DNA of 13,800 nt from an uncultured Fusobacteriaceae bacterium. Lineage in GTDB: Bacteria; Fusobacteriota; Fusobacteriia; Fusobacteriales; Fusobacteriaceae. Where the stretch lies: contig CAMTJB010000007.1 of NCBI GenBank assembly GCA_947072715.1, positions 1-13,800 of the forward strand. Direction: 5' to 3'. The notes beneath the pieces were generated by a model. The model had not been told where the DNA came from, ran no database searches, and worked only from the letters and a program-made list of their open reading frames with translations. Each line of letters opens with the position of its first letter. Position 1 is the first letter of the stretch. The translations under genes were made by a program, and so were the position numbers. Below are positions 1 through 8,043 of the stretch, piece by piece.

Positions 1-2
1 TT

Positions 3-539
3 CCAGAGTTAAATAAAGAGATAACTATGGATATATCTTTTGGTGGAAGTTTCTTCGCAATTCTTCATAAAGATGAGATTGGAATGGAAATTTGTCCTAA
101 AAATACAAATGAATTAAATAGAATTGGAGTAGCAATTTTAAAAGCTGTTAATGAGCAAGTAAAAGTTGAGCACCCAGAATTAAAACATATCAACTCGGTA
201 GATTTAGTTGAAATATATGGACCAGCAAAATCTGCTGATGCTAATTATCAAAATGTTGTTATTTTTGGTGATGGTCAAGTTGACAGATCTCCATGTGGAA
301 CAGGAACTTCTGCAAAAATGGCTACGCTGTTTGCAAAGGGACACTTAAAAAAAGGGGAACTTTTTGTATATGAAAGTATTATAGAAACTAAATTTAAAGG
401 AAAAGTTTTAGATTCTTATGAAAAGGATGGATTAATTTATGTTATTCCAGAAATAACAGCAAGTGCTTACATTACAGGAATGAATCATCTTTTAATAGAC
501 CCTCAAGATCCTTTAAAGTATGGATTCTCTCTAAAATAG
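3..539 (+). CDS. Proline racemase family protein, C-terminal half (5' end outside window)
   Basis: Interconverts L- and D-proline in the cytoplasm by a two-cysteine acid/base mechanism; D-proline feeds anaerobic Stickland reduction in some relatives. The frame is open from base 3, before the first internal ATG at 27, so the gene is cut by the window edge: 178 residues remain of a usual 330-340. Visible family signatures are DISFGGSFFAI just after the ATG at 27 and DRSPCGTGTSAKMA, whose cysteine codon at 294-296 is the second catalytic cysteine. The related trans-3-hydroxyproline dehydratases carry Thr at this position, so the Cys argues for a racemase/epimerase. The ending (SAYITG...DPLKYGFSLK) closely resembles clostridial proline racemases such as PrdF. 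A 4-hydroxyproline 2-epimerase remains possible because the first catalytic cysteine is not in view. No other prd (proline reductase) gene is in the window. The permease gene starts 58 bases downstream with no terminator between. Confidence 0.9.
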   Translation, partial: PELNKEITMDISFGGSFFAILHKDEIGMEICPKNTNELNRIGVAILKAVNEQVKVEHPELKHINSVDLVEIYGPAKSADANYQNVVIFGDGQVDRSPCGTGTSAKMATLFAKGHLKKGELFVYESIIETKFKGKVLDSYEKDGLIYVIPEITASAYITGMNHLLIDPQDPLKYGFSLK

Positions 540-597
540 AACTTATTTAGAAAGAAAAATATTTTTAATACAAAAAAATAATGGAGGAACAACGTAT

Positions 598-1470
598 ATG
601 GATATAGTTTTCATATTATTATCACTTTTAGTTTTAGCGGCATTAGCATTTGCAGTTATGTTCTTTAAGGATTATTCTAAAGCAAAAGCAGAAGGAGTTT
701 TAGAAAAAGATGGGAGTTTAATGGCGTTTTCAATAACAGGACTTACAGTTAACTTTTTTGATACATTAGGAATTGGTGGATTTGCACCAATGACAGCAGT
801 TTTTAAAAACTTTAGGTTAGTTAAGGATGGAATAATTCCAGGAACATTAAATACAACAATGTGTATACCTGTAATAGCAGAAGCTATTATATTTATAAAA
901 GAGGTAAAAGTTGAGCCAATAACTCTAATTTCTATGTTAATTGCAGCAGTTGCAGGAGCAGTAATTGGAGCTGGGATAGTTTCTAAGTTAGATGAGAAGA
1001 AAATACAAAAAGGAATGGGAATTGCTCTATTCTGTGTTGTATTAATTATGTTAGCTGGAAAGTTAGGATTAATGCCTGCTGGTGGAGAAGCAATTGGACT
1101 TTCTGGAATTAGACTTGTAATAGCAGTAGTTGGAAACTTTATATTAGGAGCTTTAATGACTTTAGGAATAGGATTATATGCGCCGTGTATGGCACTTGTA
1201 TATGCCTTAGGAATGAGTCCATTAGTAGCATTCCCAATAATGATGGCATCTTGTGCATACTTAATGCCAGCAGCTAGTATGAGATTTATTAAAGAGGGAG
1301 CTTACCATAGAAGAGCTACAATGATAATAACAATAACAGGAGTTGTTGGAGTTATAATAGCAGCTTATTTAGTAAAATCATTACCTTTAAATATATTAAC
1401 TTGGCTTGTAATGTGTGTAATAAGTTATACATCAATAAAATTATTAAAAGATTCTGTTAAAAATAAGTAG
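598..1470 (+). CDS. TauE/SafE-family membrane permease
   Basis: Integral membrane protein of 290 residues, a normal length for the TauE/SafE (formerly DUF81) family, whose studied members export sulfite, sulfoacetate or other small anions. About eight hydrophobic segments are visible, near residues 3-22, 45-65, 80-100, 107-128, 139-158, 170-192, 195-225 and 240-282. The two family repeats show as the glycine-rich DTLGIGGFAP at 55-64 and a related GIGLYAPCMA near 190-199. The start is supported by GGAGG a short distance upstream of the ATG. It lies 58 bases after the racemase gene without a terminator between, so co-transcription is likely. The strong hairpin at 1499-1534 ends the unit. The substrate cannot be read from sequence. 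The neighbouring cysteine-degradation operon hints at a sulfur compound, and the racemase hints at an amino- or keto-acid; both are inferences. Confidence 0.85.
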   Translation: MDIVFILLSLLVLAALAFAVMFFKDYSKAKAEGVLEKDGSLMAFSITGLTVNFFDTLGIGGFAPMTAVFKNFRLVKDGIIPGTLNTTMCIPVIAEAIIFIKEVKVEPITLISMLIAAVAGAVIGAGIVSKLDEKKIQKGMGIALFCVVLIMLAGKLGLMPAGGEAIGLSGIRLVIAVVGNFILGALMTLGIGLYAPCMALVYALGMSPLVAFPIMMASCAYLMPAASMRFIKEGAYHRRATMIITITGVVGVIIAAYLVKSLPLNILTWLVMCVISYTSIKLLKDSVKNK

Positions 1471-1498
1471 AAAATAAATAGATTTGAATACCAAGAAA

Positions 1499-1534
1499 AA
1501 AAAGCTACTTAACTTAGTTGTTAAGTAGCTTTTT
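1499..1534. terminator. Bidirectional intrinsic terminator
   Basis: A perfect 15-bp inverted repeat (1499-1513 with 1520-1534) has core GCTACTTAAC and a 6-base loop. T-rich sequence follows on the plus strand, and an A-run at 1496-1503 gives a U-run on the minus strand. It sits between the convergent permease gene (ends 1470) and the minus-strand operon (ends 1543), so it should terminate both. Confidence 0.93.
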
Positions 1535-1542
1535 AATTTTAA

Positions 1543-2493
1543 TTAAAAGTCTATTTTAGTACCTATATTTTTAGAGATTGCTTGTTCATAAATATATTTT
1601 GCAACTGATACGTCAAAGATAGAACTTCCAGTTGATTTATAGAAAGTAATAGCGTTCTCATCTCTTTTTATTATAGCGTTATTTGCTATAATATCAGAGA
1701 TTTCTATTGAATTAATAACTCCATCTAAATCTCCACTCTCTGTTACAGCATCCTTTGTATCAACAACAATATATTGAGCTTTGTCTAAAACTGACTTTGG
1801 AATCTCATTCATACTTTTAGTGTAAGATCCAATTCCATTAATATGGCATCCAGTAATAGTATCTTCTAATGAAAAAACCGGTGTTTTGCTTGTTGTTGCA
1901 GTGATAATTATATCAGAATTATCTACACATTCTTTTGAACTTTTTGTAGAAATAAATTCAATATCTGGATACAGTTTTGAAAGTTTACCAGCTAAATTTT
2001 CACAGTGAGCAAAATTAAAGTCAAAAATTTTAACTTTTTTGATATTTCTTATGGCTAAAGCACCAAGTATTTGATGTTCAGCTTGCCCTCCAGCTCCAAT
2101 AATAGATAAAGTTTCAGAATTGTTTTTAGATAAATACTTAATACCTACAGCTCCAACAGCACCAGTTCTTATTTTTGTTAAAAAAGTACCATCCATAATA
2201 CAAATTATTTCACCAGTCTTATCATCTAGTAGTAACATTTTTCCTAAAACAACATCTTTATTGATATTTGCATTTTCAGGAAAAACAGAAACTATTTTAA
2301 TTCCTAAGGAATTCATACTAGGAATATAAGCTGGCATAAAAAGAGAAGTGGAATCATCTCCTACTGAAATATGAGCACGAAGTGGTGCCACAGTCTCTTT
2401 TTTATTATAAGCTAAAAGTGAATTCTCTATAATTGTAATAGCGTCTTTTATTGAAATTAACTCTTCCATTTGAACTTTATTTAATAAAAGCAT
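1543..2493 (-). CDS. Ornithine cyclodeaminase/mu-crystallin family NAD(P)-dependent enzyme
   Basis: 316 residues, full length for the family, which includes ornithine cyclodeaminase, an alanine dehydrogenase type, and cyclic-imine (pyrroline-2-carboxylate, ketimine) reductases. Visible motifs are the substrate-side Arg39 (PLRAH), Lys66 in GIKIVSVFPEN, KIRTGAVGAVG with Arg109, and the dinucleotide-binding loop IIGAGGQAEHQ at 131-141. In true ornithine cyclodeaminases an Asp follows the conserved HIN-x-x-G segment (Asp228 in the Pseudomonas enzyme). Here the segment reads HINGIGSYTKSMNE, with Ser-Tyr at 222-223 in place of that Asp. This argues for the reductase/dehydrogenase side of the family. 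It is the last gene of the cysteine operon, 21 bases after the flavoprotein gene, with AAAGGAGAT before its ATG. Likely substrates by context are pyruvate plus ammonia (alanine dehydrogenase) or pyrroline-2-carboxylate. Family is sure; reaction is open. Confidence 0.88.
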   Translation of the reverse strand: MLLLNKVQMEELISIKDAITIIENSLLAYNKKETVAPLRAHISVGDDSTSLFMPAYIPSMNSLGIKIVSVFPENANINKDVVLGKMLLLDDKTGEIICIMDGTFLTKIRTGAVGAVGIKYLSKNNSETLSIIGAGGQAEHQILGALAIRNIKKVKIFDFNFAHCENLAGKLSKLYPDIEFISTKSSKECVDNSDIIITATTSKTPVFSLEDTITGCHINGIGSYTKSMNEIPKSVLDKAQYIVVDTKDAVTESGDLDGVINSIEISDIIANNAIIKRDENAITFYKSTGSSIFDVSVAKYIYEQAISKNIGTKIDF

Positions 2494-2514
2494 ATATCTC
2501 CTTTAAGTAGCAGA

Positions 2515-3858
2515 TTATTTAGCAACATTTCCAGCAACATTAATTACATCCCATGTTCTAGCAAAAGGTGGAGAGTAGCAAAGATCTAACATTCCTAATT
2601 CATCCACTGTCATTTTGCAAGTGATAGCAGTTGCAAGTGTATCAACTCTTAAAACAGCACCTTTCTTACCAGCCATTTGACCACCAAGTAACACTCTAGT
2701 CTTAGCATCATAAATTAATTTTATCCAAATATCACTTTGACCAGGGTAATAATTTGTTTGATTCTTATCTTTAACAAAAACAGTTTTATAATCTATTCCC
2801 ATTTTTTTAGCATCATTTTCAGTAATACCAGTTCTTCCCGCTTCCATATCCATAACTTTTACACAAGCAGAACCTATAGTTCCTTTAAAAGTAGTTTCAA
2901 CTCCAGCTAAGTTCTCACCAACGATTCTTCCAATTTTGTTAGCTGTTGTAGCTAAAGGGATATATACATTTTCTTTCATTACTGAATGATAAACTGTAGC
3001 ACAGTCTCCAGCAGAATAAATTGAATCAATAGATGTTTTTCCATGCTCATCAATAATTAAAGCTCCGTTAGGAAGCATTTTAATTCCAGTTTCTTTTAAG
3101 AAAGCAGTATTAGGTCTGATTCCTGTTGCTATAATTGCAAGGTCACAAGGATAAACTCCTTTATCAGTTACAATTTCAGAAATTTTTCCATTAATGTCTT
3201 TAAATTCAAGAACAATTTCATTTAAATGTAAAGAAACTTCTTTATGAGTTTTTATCTCTTCTTGAAGAACATCTGTAATCTCTTCATCAAAACTTTCGAT
3301 TAAAATTCTTGATGAAAGTTGGATGTTTCTTATTGATTTTTTACCTAAATGAGCCATAGCTTCAACAGTTTCAAGACCAATATATCCAGCTCCAATAACA
3401 ACTATATTTTGAATTTTTTCATCCATAGCTATTTTTTTAAGATTTATACCGTCAACAAACTCTTTTAAAGTAGAAACATTTTCTAATGCTACGTTTTTAA
3501 TTGGAGGTATTATTGCATGTGCCCCTGTTGCAACCATAAGCTTGTCATAAGTATCTTCAAAAATTTCACCATTTTTTAAATTCTTAACTGTAATAACTTT
3601 TTTATCAGGATTTACAGATAAAATTTCATGGTTAATTTTAAGATCCATACCAGCTTTTACAAAATCTTCTGGACGTCTTGCGATCATATTATCAGGACTG
3701 CTGTAAAAATCTCCAACAAAATAAGGTAATCCACAAGCTCCCCAAGAAACTATATCAGTTTTTTCATAAACAGTAATTTTTGCTTCTTTGTTTAATCTAC
3801 TAGCTTTTGCTGCAGCACTCATACCTGCAGCGACCCCACCTATTATTATAATCTTCAT
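2515..3858 (-). CDS. CoA-disulfide reductase / NADH oxidase-like FAD oxidoreductase
   Basis: 447-residue cytoplasmic flavoprotein of the single-cysteine pyridine-nucleotide disulfide oxidoreductase group (CoA-disulfide reductase, NADH oxidase, sulfur/polysulfide reductase). In order: FAD-binding GGVAAG at 7-12, redox-active Cys42 in GACGLPYFVGD, NAD(P)-binding VIGAGYIGLE at 154-163, the second FAD motif SAGDCA at 282-287, and a dimerisation domain with YYPGQ at 370-374 and CYSPPFA at 427-433. The SPPFA segment and nearby Tyr are typical of CoA-disulfide reductases. There is no C-terminal rhodanese domain, unlike the persulfide-reductase fusions. It is the middle gene of the operon, 19 bases after the cysteine desulfidase gene, with AAGGGGAA before the ATG. 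With a sulfide-producing enzyme upstream, CoA-disulfide, persulfide or polysulfide reduction is plausible. Water-forming NADH oxidase is the alternative, and sequence alone does not separate them. Confidence 0.88.
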   Translation of the reverse strand: MKIIIIGGVAAGMSAAAKASRLNKEAKITVYEKTDIVSWGACGLPYFVGDFYSSPDNMIARRPEDFVKAGMDLKINHEILSVNPDKKVITVKNLKNGEIFEDTYDKLMVATGAHAIIPPIKNVALENVSTLKEFVDGINLKKIAMDEKIQNIVVIGAGYIGLETVEAMAHLGKKSIRNIQLSSRILIESFDEEITDVLQEEIKTHKEVSLHLNEIVLEFKDINGKISEIVTDKGVYPCDLAIIATGIRPNTAFLKETGIKMLPNGALIIDEHGKTSIDSIYSAGDCATVYHSVMKENVYIPLATTANKIGRIVGENLAGVETTFKGTIGSACVKVMDMEAGRTGITENDAKKMGIDYKTVFVKDKNQTNYYPGQSDIWIKLIYDAKTRVLLGGQMAGKKGAVLRVDTLATAITCKMTVDELGMLDLCYSPPFARTWDVINVAGNVAK

Positions 3859-3877
3859 ATTTTTCCCCTTTTTATAA

Positions 3878-5176
3878 CTATTGTCCCTTGTTTATCATAA
3901 TATTTAAAATCATTTTGTCAGTTTCGTTCATTGCATCTTTTCCAATTAAACAAGCGTTTTGAATTGTTTTTTCGATATCTTCATCAACGATTCCTTCGTC
4001 AGATCCAATTACTATTCCATCTTTTGCAAGAAGAGCAGCTTGTAATCCTGCACTAACTCCAGTAGCTATTTTTAAAGAACATCCAGGTTTAGCTCCGTCA
4101 CAGAACATTCCAGTGATATTTCCTAAAACATTTTTGATAGTTCCTACCATTTCAGGATATTTTCCACCCATTAAGTAACTTACACCACAGCTTGAACCAG
4201 TAGAAGCAACAACACATCCGCAAAGAGCAGACAATCTTCCTAAATGGTTTTTCATATGGATAGCGATAAGACTACTTAAAGCAAGTGCTCTTAAAAGTTC
4301 TTCATGAGTAGAGTTTAATTTTTTAGCTGCTGCAAGTACAGGTACCGTAGCAGTAATTCCTTGGTTTCCACTTCCTGAGTTTGTCATTACAGCCATAGTT
4401 GAACCTGCCATTCTAGCATCTGATGCAGCTGATGTCATAGCCATAGCCATAGATTCTATATTGTCAGAAAGTACTCCTTGCTTAATGTTCTTTAATCTAG
4501 TTTTTCCAACTTTTAGACCATAGTCATTATGTAATCCTTCAGCAGAGATATCTCCGTTAAGTTCTATAATTTGGTCTAAAAATTTAATTTGCTCTACAGG
4601 AACAGTTTCAGTAAATTCAAAAATTGATTTAACTGTCATAAAACTTCTATCTTCTTCAGCAGCAGCAGTAGTTCCGTGAGATTCATCACATTGAGCTCTG
4701 AATAAAACTTCTCCATTTTTTTCAATTAAAGTTATTGCAGTATGGAAATCTTTTATTTCAACAGTAGCAGATTCATTACCTTTAGTAACAGTTACTTTTA
4801 TATATAATTTATTTGGAGCAGTTGAAAGTTCTCTATAAATAAAATCTTTTTCTAAAAGTTTTTTAGCTTCTTGAATTTTTTCTTGAGGAATGTTATCTAA
4901 AACTTCAAGTTTACGAGAAGCATCTCCTGCAACGATACCAACAGCAGTAGCAATGTCAACACCTTTCATTCCAGTTCCTGGAATTCCAACGCTCATTGCA
5001 TTTTTTAAAACATTTCCTGAAAGTGTTAAATTTACTTTTTCAGGCATATCTCCTAAAACTTCTTTAGCTTTTGCAGCAGCATAAGCAATTGCAGTAGGTT
5101 CTGTACATCCTAAAGCTGGTACAACTTCTACTTTTAAAACATCGATGAAAGATTGAAAATTTAATTTGTTATTCAT
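3878..5176 (-). CDS. cyuA: L-cysteine desulfidase (CyuA/YhaM, UPF0597 family)
   Basis: 432 residues, full length. The family splits L-cysteine into pyruvate, ammonia and sulfide with a [4Fe-4S] cluster rather than PLP. Family marks are ALGCTEPTAIAYAAA (Cys24) at the N-terminus, ESHGTTAAAEEDRSF near 165-179, SAASDARMAGST at 249-260, GSGNQGITATVPV at 268-280, and the C-terminal cysteines. Cys319, Cys359 and Cys366 have spacings of 40 and 7, the same, as I recall, as the cluster ligands of the Methanocaldococcus enzyme (282, 322, 329); Cys24 matches its additional conserved cysteine (25). Cys321, Cys330, Cys163 and Cys409 are extra. The protein also strongly resembles E. coli CyuA. It is the first gene of the minus-strand operon, with AAGGAGA before the ATG and a near-consensus promoter at 5273-5301. 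Sulfide formation from cysteine would suit an anaerobic amino-acid fermenter. Confidence 0.9.
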   Translation of the reverse strand: MNNKLNFQSFIDVLKVEVVPALGCTEPTAIAYAAAKAKEVLGDMPEKVNLTLSGNVLKNAMSVGIPGTGMKGVDIATAVGIVAGDASRKLEVLDNIPQEKIQEAKKLLEKDFIYRELSTAPNKLYIKVTVTKGNESATVEIKDFHTAITLIEKNGEVLFRAQCDESHGTTAAAEEDRSFMTVKSIFEFTETVPVEQIKFLDQIIELNGDISAEGLHNDYGLKVGKTRLKNIKQGVLSDNIESMAMAMTSAASDARMAGSTMAVMTNSGSGNQGITATVPVLAAAKKLNSTHEELLRALALSSLIAIHMKNHLGRLSALCGCVVASTGSSCGVSYLMGGKYPEMVGTIKNVLGNITGMFCDGAKPGCSLKIATGVSAGLQAALLAKDGIVIGSDEGIVDEDIEKTIQNACLIGKDAMNETDKMILNIMINKGQ

Positions 5177-5272
5177 TATTTCTCCTTTTACTCTATTTTA
5201 AATTTTATAAAAATATTCTGTGTTTAAAGTTAAAAATTTACTTCAATTTATACTAAATATTTATATATACTC

Positions 5273-5301
5273 ATTATAATTCTAAACACTAATGAAGTCA
5301 A
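5273..5301 (-). promoter_or_regulatory. Promoter of the cysteine desulfidase operon
   Basis: On the minus strand, TTGACT (5301-5296) is followed by a 17-base spacer and a perfect TATAAT (5278-5273). This predicts a start near 5266 and a leader of about 90 bases before the cyuA ATG. I see no convincing hairpin in that leader. A 7-bp inverted repeat, GTGTTTA (5220-5226) with TAAACAC (5283-5289), straddles the -10 and start region. Confidence 0.8.
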
Positions 5302-5354
5302 ACTAATATGCTATTTTTTAAGAAAAAATTAGGAAAAAGAGTAAAAAAATTTGA

Positions 5355-5372
5355 TTAGAGTGAACACTTTAA
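5355..5372. promoter_or_regulatory. Candidate operator palindrome upstream of the glpFK promoter
   Basis: TTAGAGTG-AA-CACTTTAA is an 18-base near-perfect dyad with one mismatch, ending 11 bases before the glpFK -35. Its AACACTTT half (5363-5370) is repeated in reverse as AAAGTGTT at 5398-5405, between -35 and -10, with half-site centres 35 bp apart. The spacing and position suit a DNA-binding regulator. It does not match the CRP or CcpA consensus as I know them, so the regulator is unknown. Confidence 0.4.
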
Positions 5373-5383
5373 CGATAAAAATG

Positions 5384-5412
5384 TTGACTTATTAAACAAA
5401 GTGTTGTATATG
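5384..5412 (+). promoter_or_regulatory. Promoter of glpFK
   Basis: TTGACT (5384-5389), a 17-base spacer, then TATATG (5407-5412). Predicted transcription start is near 5419, giving a leader of about 190 bases before glpF. That is unusually long and contains the hairpin at 5433-5519. Confidence 0.75.
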
Positions 5413-5432
5413 TGTAATATGAAAACAAAATT

Positions 5433-5519
5433 AAGTGGCGAGAGATAGAGAGAAGCTACGAAAAAACAAAACTATTTTTTAAGTAGTTCGTTTTTTCGTA
5501 TTTTTATTTTTCGCCACTT
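5433..5519 (+). ncRNA. glpFK leader RNA: long structured hairpin, candidate cis-regulatory element
   Basis: The leader folds by eye into one extended hairpin. Segment 1 is 5433-5451 with 5501-5519, 19 bp starting with AAGTGGCGA/TCGCCACTT. Its inner ten pairs join purine-rich GAGATAGAGA to TTTTTATTTT, including four G-U pairs. Then comes a 5-base bulge GAAGC (5452-5456). Segment 2 is TACGAAAAAAC (5457-5467) with GTTTTTTCGTA (5490-5500), 11 bp. A 2x1 internal loop follows, then an 8-bp tip with a TTT loop. The total is about 38 pairs in 87 bases, beginning about 14 bases after the predicted start. It matches no riboswitch I recognise. In Bacillus the glp leaders are controlled by the RNA-binding antiterminator GlpP; a similar role here is inference. 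The inner hairpin plus its U-rich tail could itself act as a terminator. Confidence 0.6.
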
Positions 5520-5550
5520 TATTATGTCGATGCTTTATAAGTGTTTTTTT
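5515..5550 (+). terminator. Candidate attenuator hairpin overlapping the leader hairpin
   Basis: CACTT-(T)-AT (5515-5522) can pair with ATAAGTG (5537-5543), followed at once by seven T residues and further T-rich sequence. The stem is only 7 bp with one bulge and a 14-base loop, so it is weak. Its left arm is also the right arm of the long hairpin: TAAGTG occurs at both 5432-5437 and 5538-5543 and competes for the same CACTT. This is the geometry of a transcription attenuator. No stronger terminator lies before glpF. Confidence 0.4.
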
Positions 5551-5607
5551 ATTTTTATTTTTATTATTTAATAACTTATATTCGAAAAACTAGGAGGTAA
5601 ATTTAGA

Positions 5608-6327
5608 ATGATGATTAACAATGTTTATTTGGCAGAATTTATAGGAACTATGTTGCTAATTTTATTTGGTAATGGTGTTGTAGCAGGGTGTGTTTTATCA
5701 AAAAGTAAAGCTGAAAATGGTGGTTGGATAGTAATAAGTGCTGCTTGGGGATTTGCTGTAATGATTGGAGCTTATGCTACTGGGTGGATAAGTGGGGCTC
5801 ATTTAAACCCAGCCCTTACTATAGGATTAGCAGTTGGTGGGATTTTTCCAGCAAATTTGGTTCTAGGGTATATAGTTTCTCAAATATTAGGAGCTATGAC
5901 AGGTCAAATTTTAGTTTTTTTAGTATATAAGTTACACTATGATGCAACAACTGATCAAGGAGCGATTTTAGCAACTCACTGTACAGGACCAGCTATTAGA
6001 GATTATAAATGGAATCTTGTAACAGAAATAATAGGAACAATGATATTAGTATTTGGATTATTAGCAATAGGAAACCCTAAAAATGCAACAGGAGCAATGG
6101 GACCAATGTTAGCAGGAGGATTTATCTGGGCTATAGGAATGAGTTTAGGTGGACCAACTGGTTATGCAATTAATCCTGCAAGAGATTTAGGACCAAGAAT
6201 TATGCATGCAATTTTACCAATAAAAAATAAAGGGGAGTCAGACTGGGCATATTCTTGGGTACCAGTAGTGGGACCTATCTTAGGTGGAATAATAGGGGCT
6301 TTATTATTTAATATATTATATGTATAA
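5608..6327 (+). CDS. glpF: Glycerol uptake facilitator (aquaglyceroporin)
   Basis: Inner-membrane channel of the MIP family that lets glycerol diffuse in. It has 239 residues, six membrane spans and the two half-helix NPA loops: HLNPA at 65-69 and AINPARD at 187-193. The Asp after the second NPA-Arg is typical of glycerol channels rather than water-only aquaporins. Aligned to E. coli GlpF, the selectivity filter is Trp47, Gly177, Tyr186 and Arg192, so only Phe200 is changed (to Tyr), as in some Gram-positive GlpFs. AGGAGGT (5592-5598) precedes tandem ATGs at 5608 and 5611; the second is slightly closer to the site, so the first Met is uncertain. It is first in an operon with glpK, 54 bases upstream of that gene, and is expressed from the promoter at 5384-5412 through a long structured leader. 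Confidence 0.95.
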   Translation: MMINNVYLAEFIGTMLLILFGNGVVAGCVLSKSKAENGGWIVISAAWGFAVMIGAYATGWISGAHLNPALTIGLAVGGIFPANLVLGYIVSQILGAMTGQILVFLVYKLHYDATTDQGAILATHCTGPAIRDYKWNLVTEIIGTMILVFGLLAIGNPKNATGAMGPMLAGGFIWAIGMSLGGPTGYAINPARDLGPRIMHAILPIKNKGESDWAYSWVPVVGPILGGIIGALLFNILYV

Positions 6328-6378
6328 TAGTTAGACTATATAATGAAGAAAATAGTATTTAAATAACTTTGGAGGTAA

Positions 6379-7884
<1,506 letters not shown>

Positions 7885-7903
7885 TAAAAAAAATTTATGC
7901 AAG

Positions 7904-7938
7904 ATAGGGATTAGTCTGACTAATTCCTATTTTTTTTT
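7904..7938 (+). terminator. Intrinsic terminator after glpK
   Basis: A 12-bp stem (7904-7915 with 7919-7930) contains one G-U pair, closes a 3-base CTG loop, and is followed by a run of nine T residues. It ends the glpFK operon. Confidence 0.92.
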
Positions 7939-7973
7939 AGGATAATATAGTATAAAATTTTTATAAATTATAG

Positions 7974-7979
7974 TATAAT
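7974..7979 (+). promoter_or_regulatory. Possible -10 box for the aminotransferase-V gene
   Basis: A perfect TATAAT lies about 65 bases before the chosen ATG and downstream of the glpK terminator, where a promoter is needed. The only -35 at the right spacing is poor (TATAAA near 7951), so this is tentative. Confidence 0.35.
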
Positions 7980-8043
7980 TGATTTATATGATGATAAAAA
8001 GTCTAAAAATATGAAAAAACAATATGAAAATAGGGTGAGACGT

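Noticed and set aside
1..1470. Full proline reductase (prd) Stickland operon
   Set aside because: Only the racemase fragment is present; no selenoprotein PrdA/PrdB or PrdC homologue lies in the window.
2120..2329. Open frame on the plus strand opposite the OCD-family gene
   Set aside because: It lies wholly inside a well-supported gene on the other strand, has no ribosome site and no recognisable product. The same holds for the open frames at 4890-5084, 5724-5930, 11550-11897 and 13318-13545.
5433..5519. T-box, SAM, glycine or other standard riboswitch upstream of glpF
   Set aside because: None of the hallmark conserved segments (for example the T-box TGGNACC) is visible, and one long hairpin does not fit those multi-helix folds.
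8011..8043. Upstream ATG as the start of the cysteine desulfurase family gene
   Set aside because: No Shine-Dalgarno precedes 8011, while AGGGTGA sits just before the ATG at 8044, and the extra 11 residues are not family-like.
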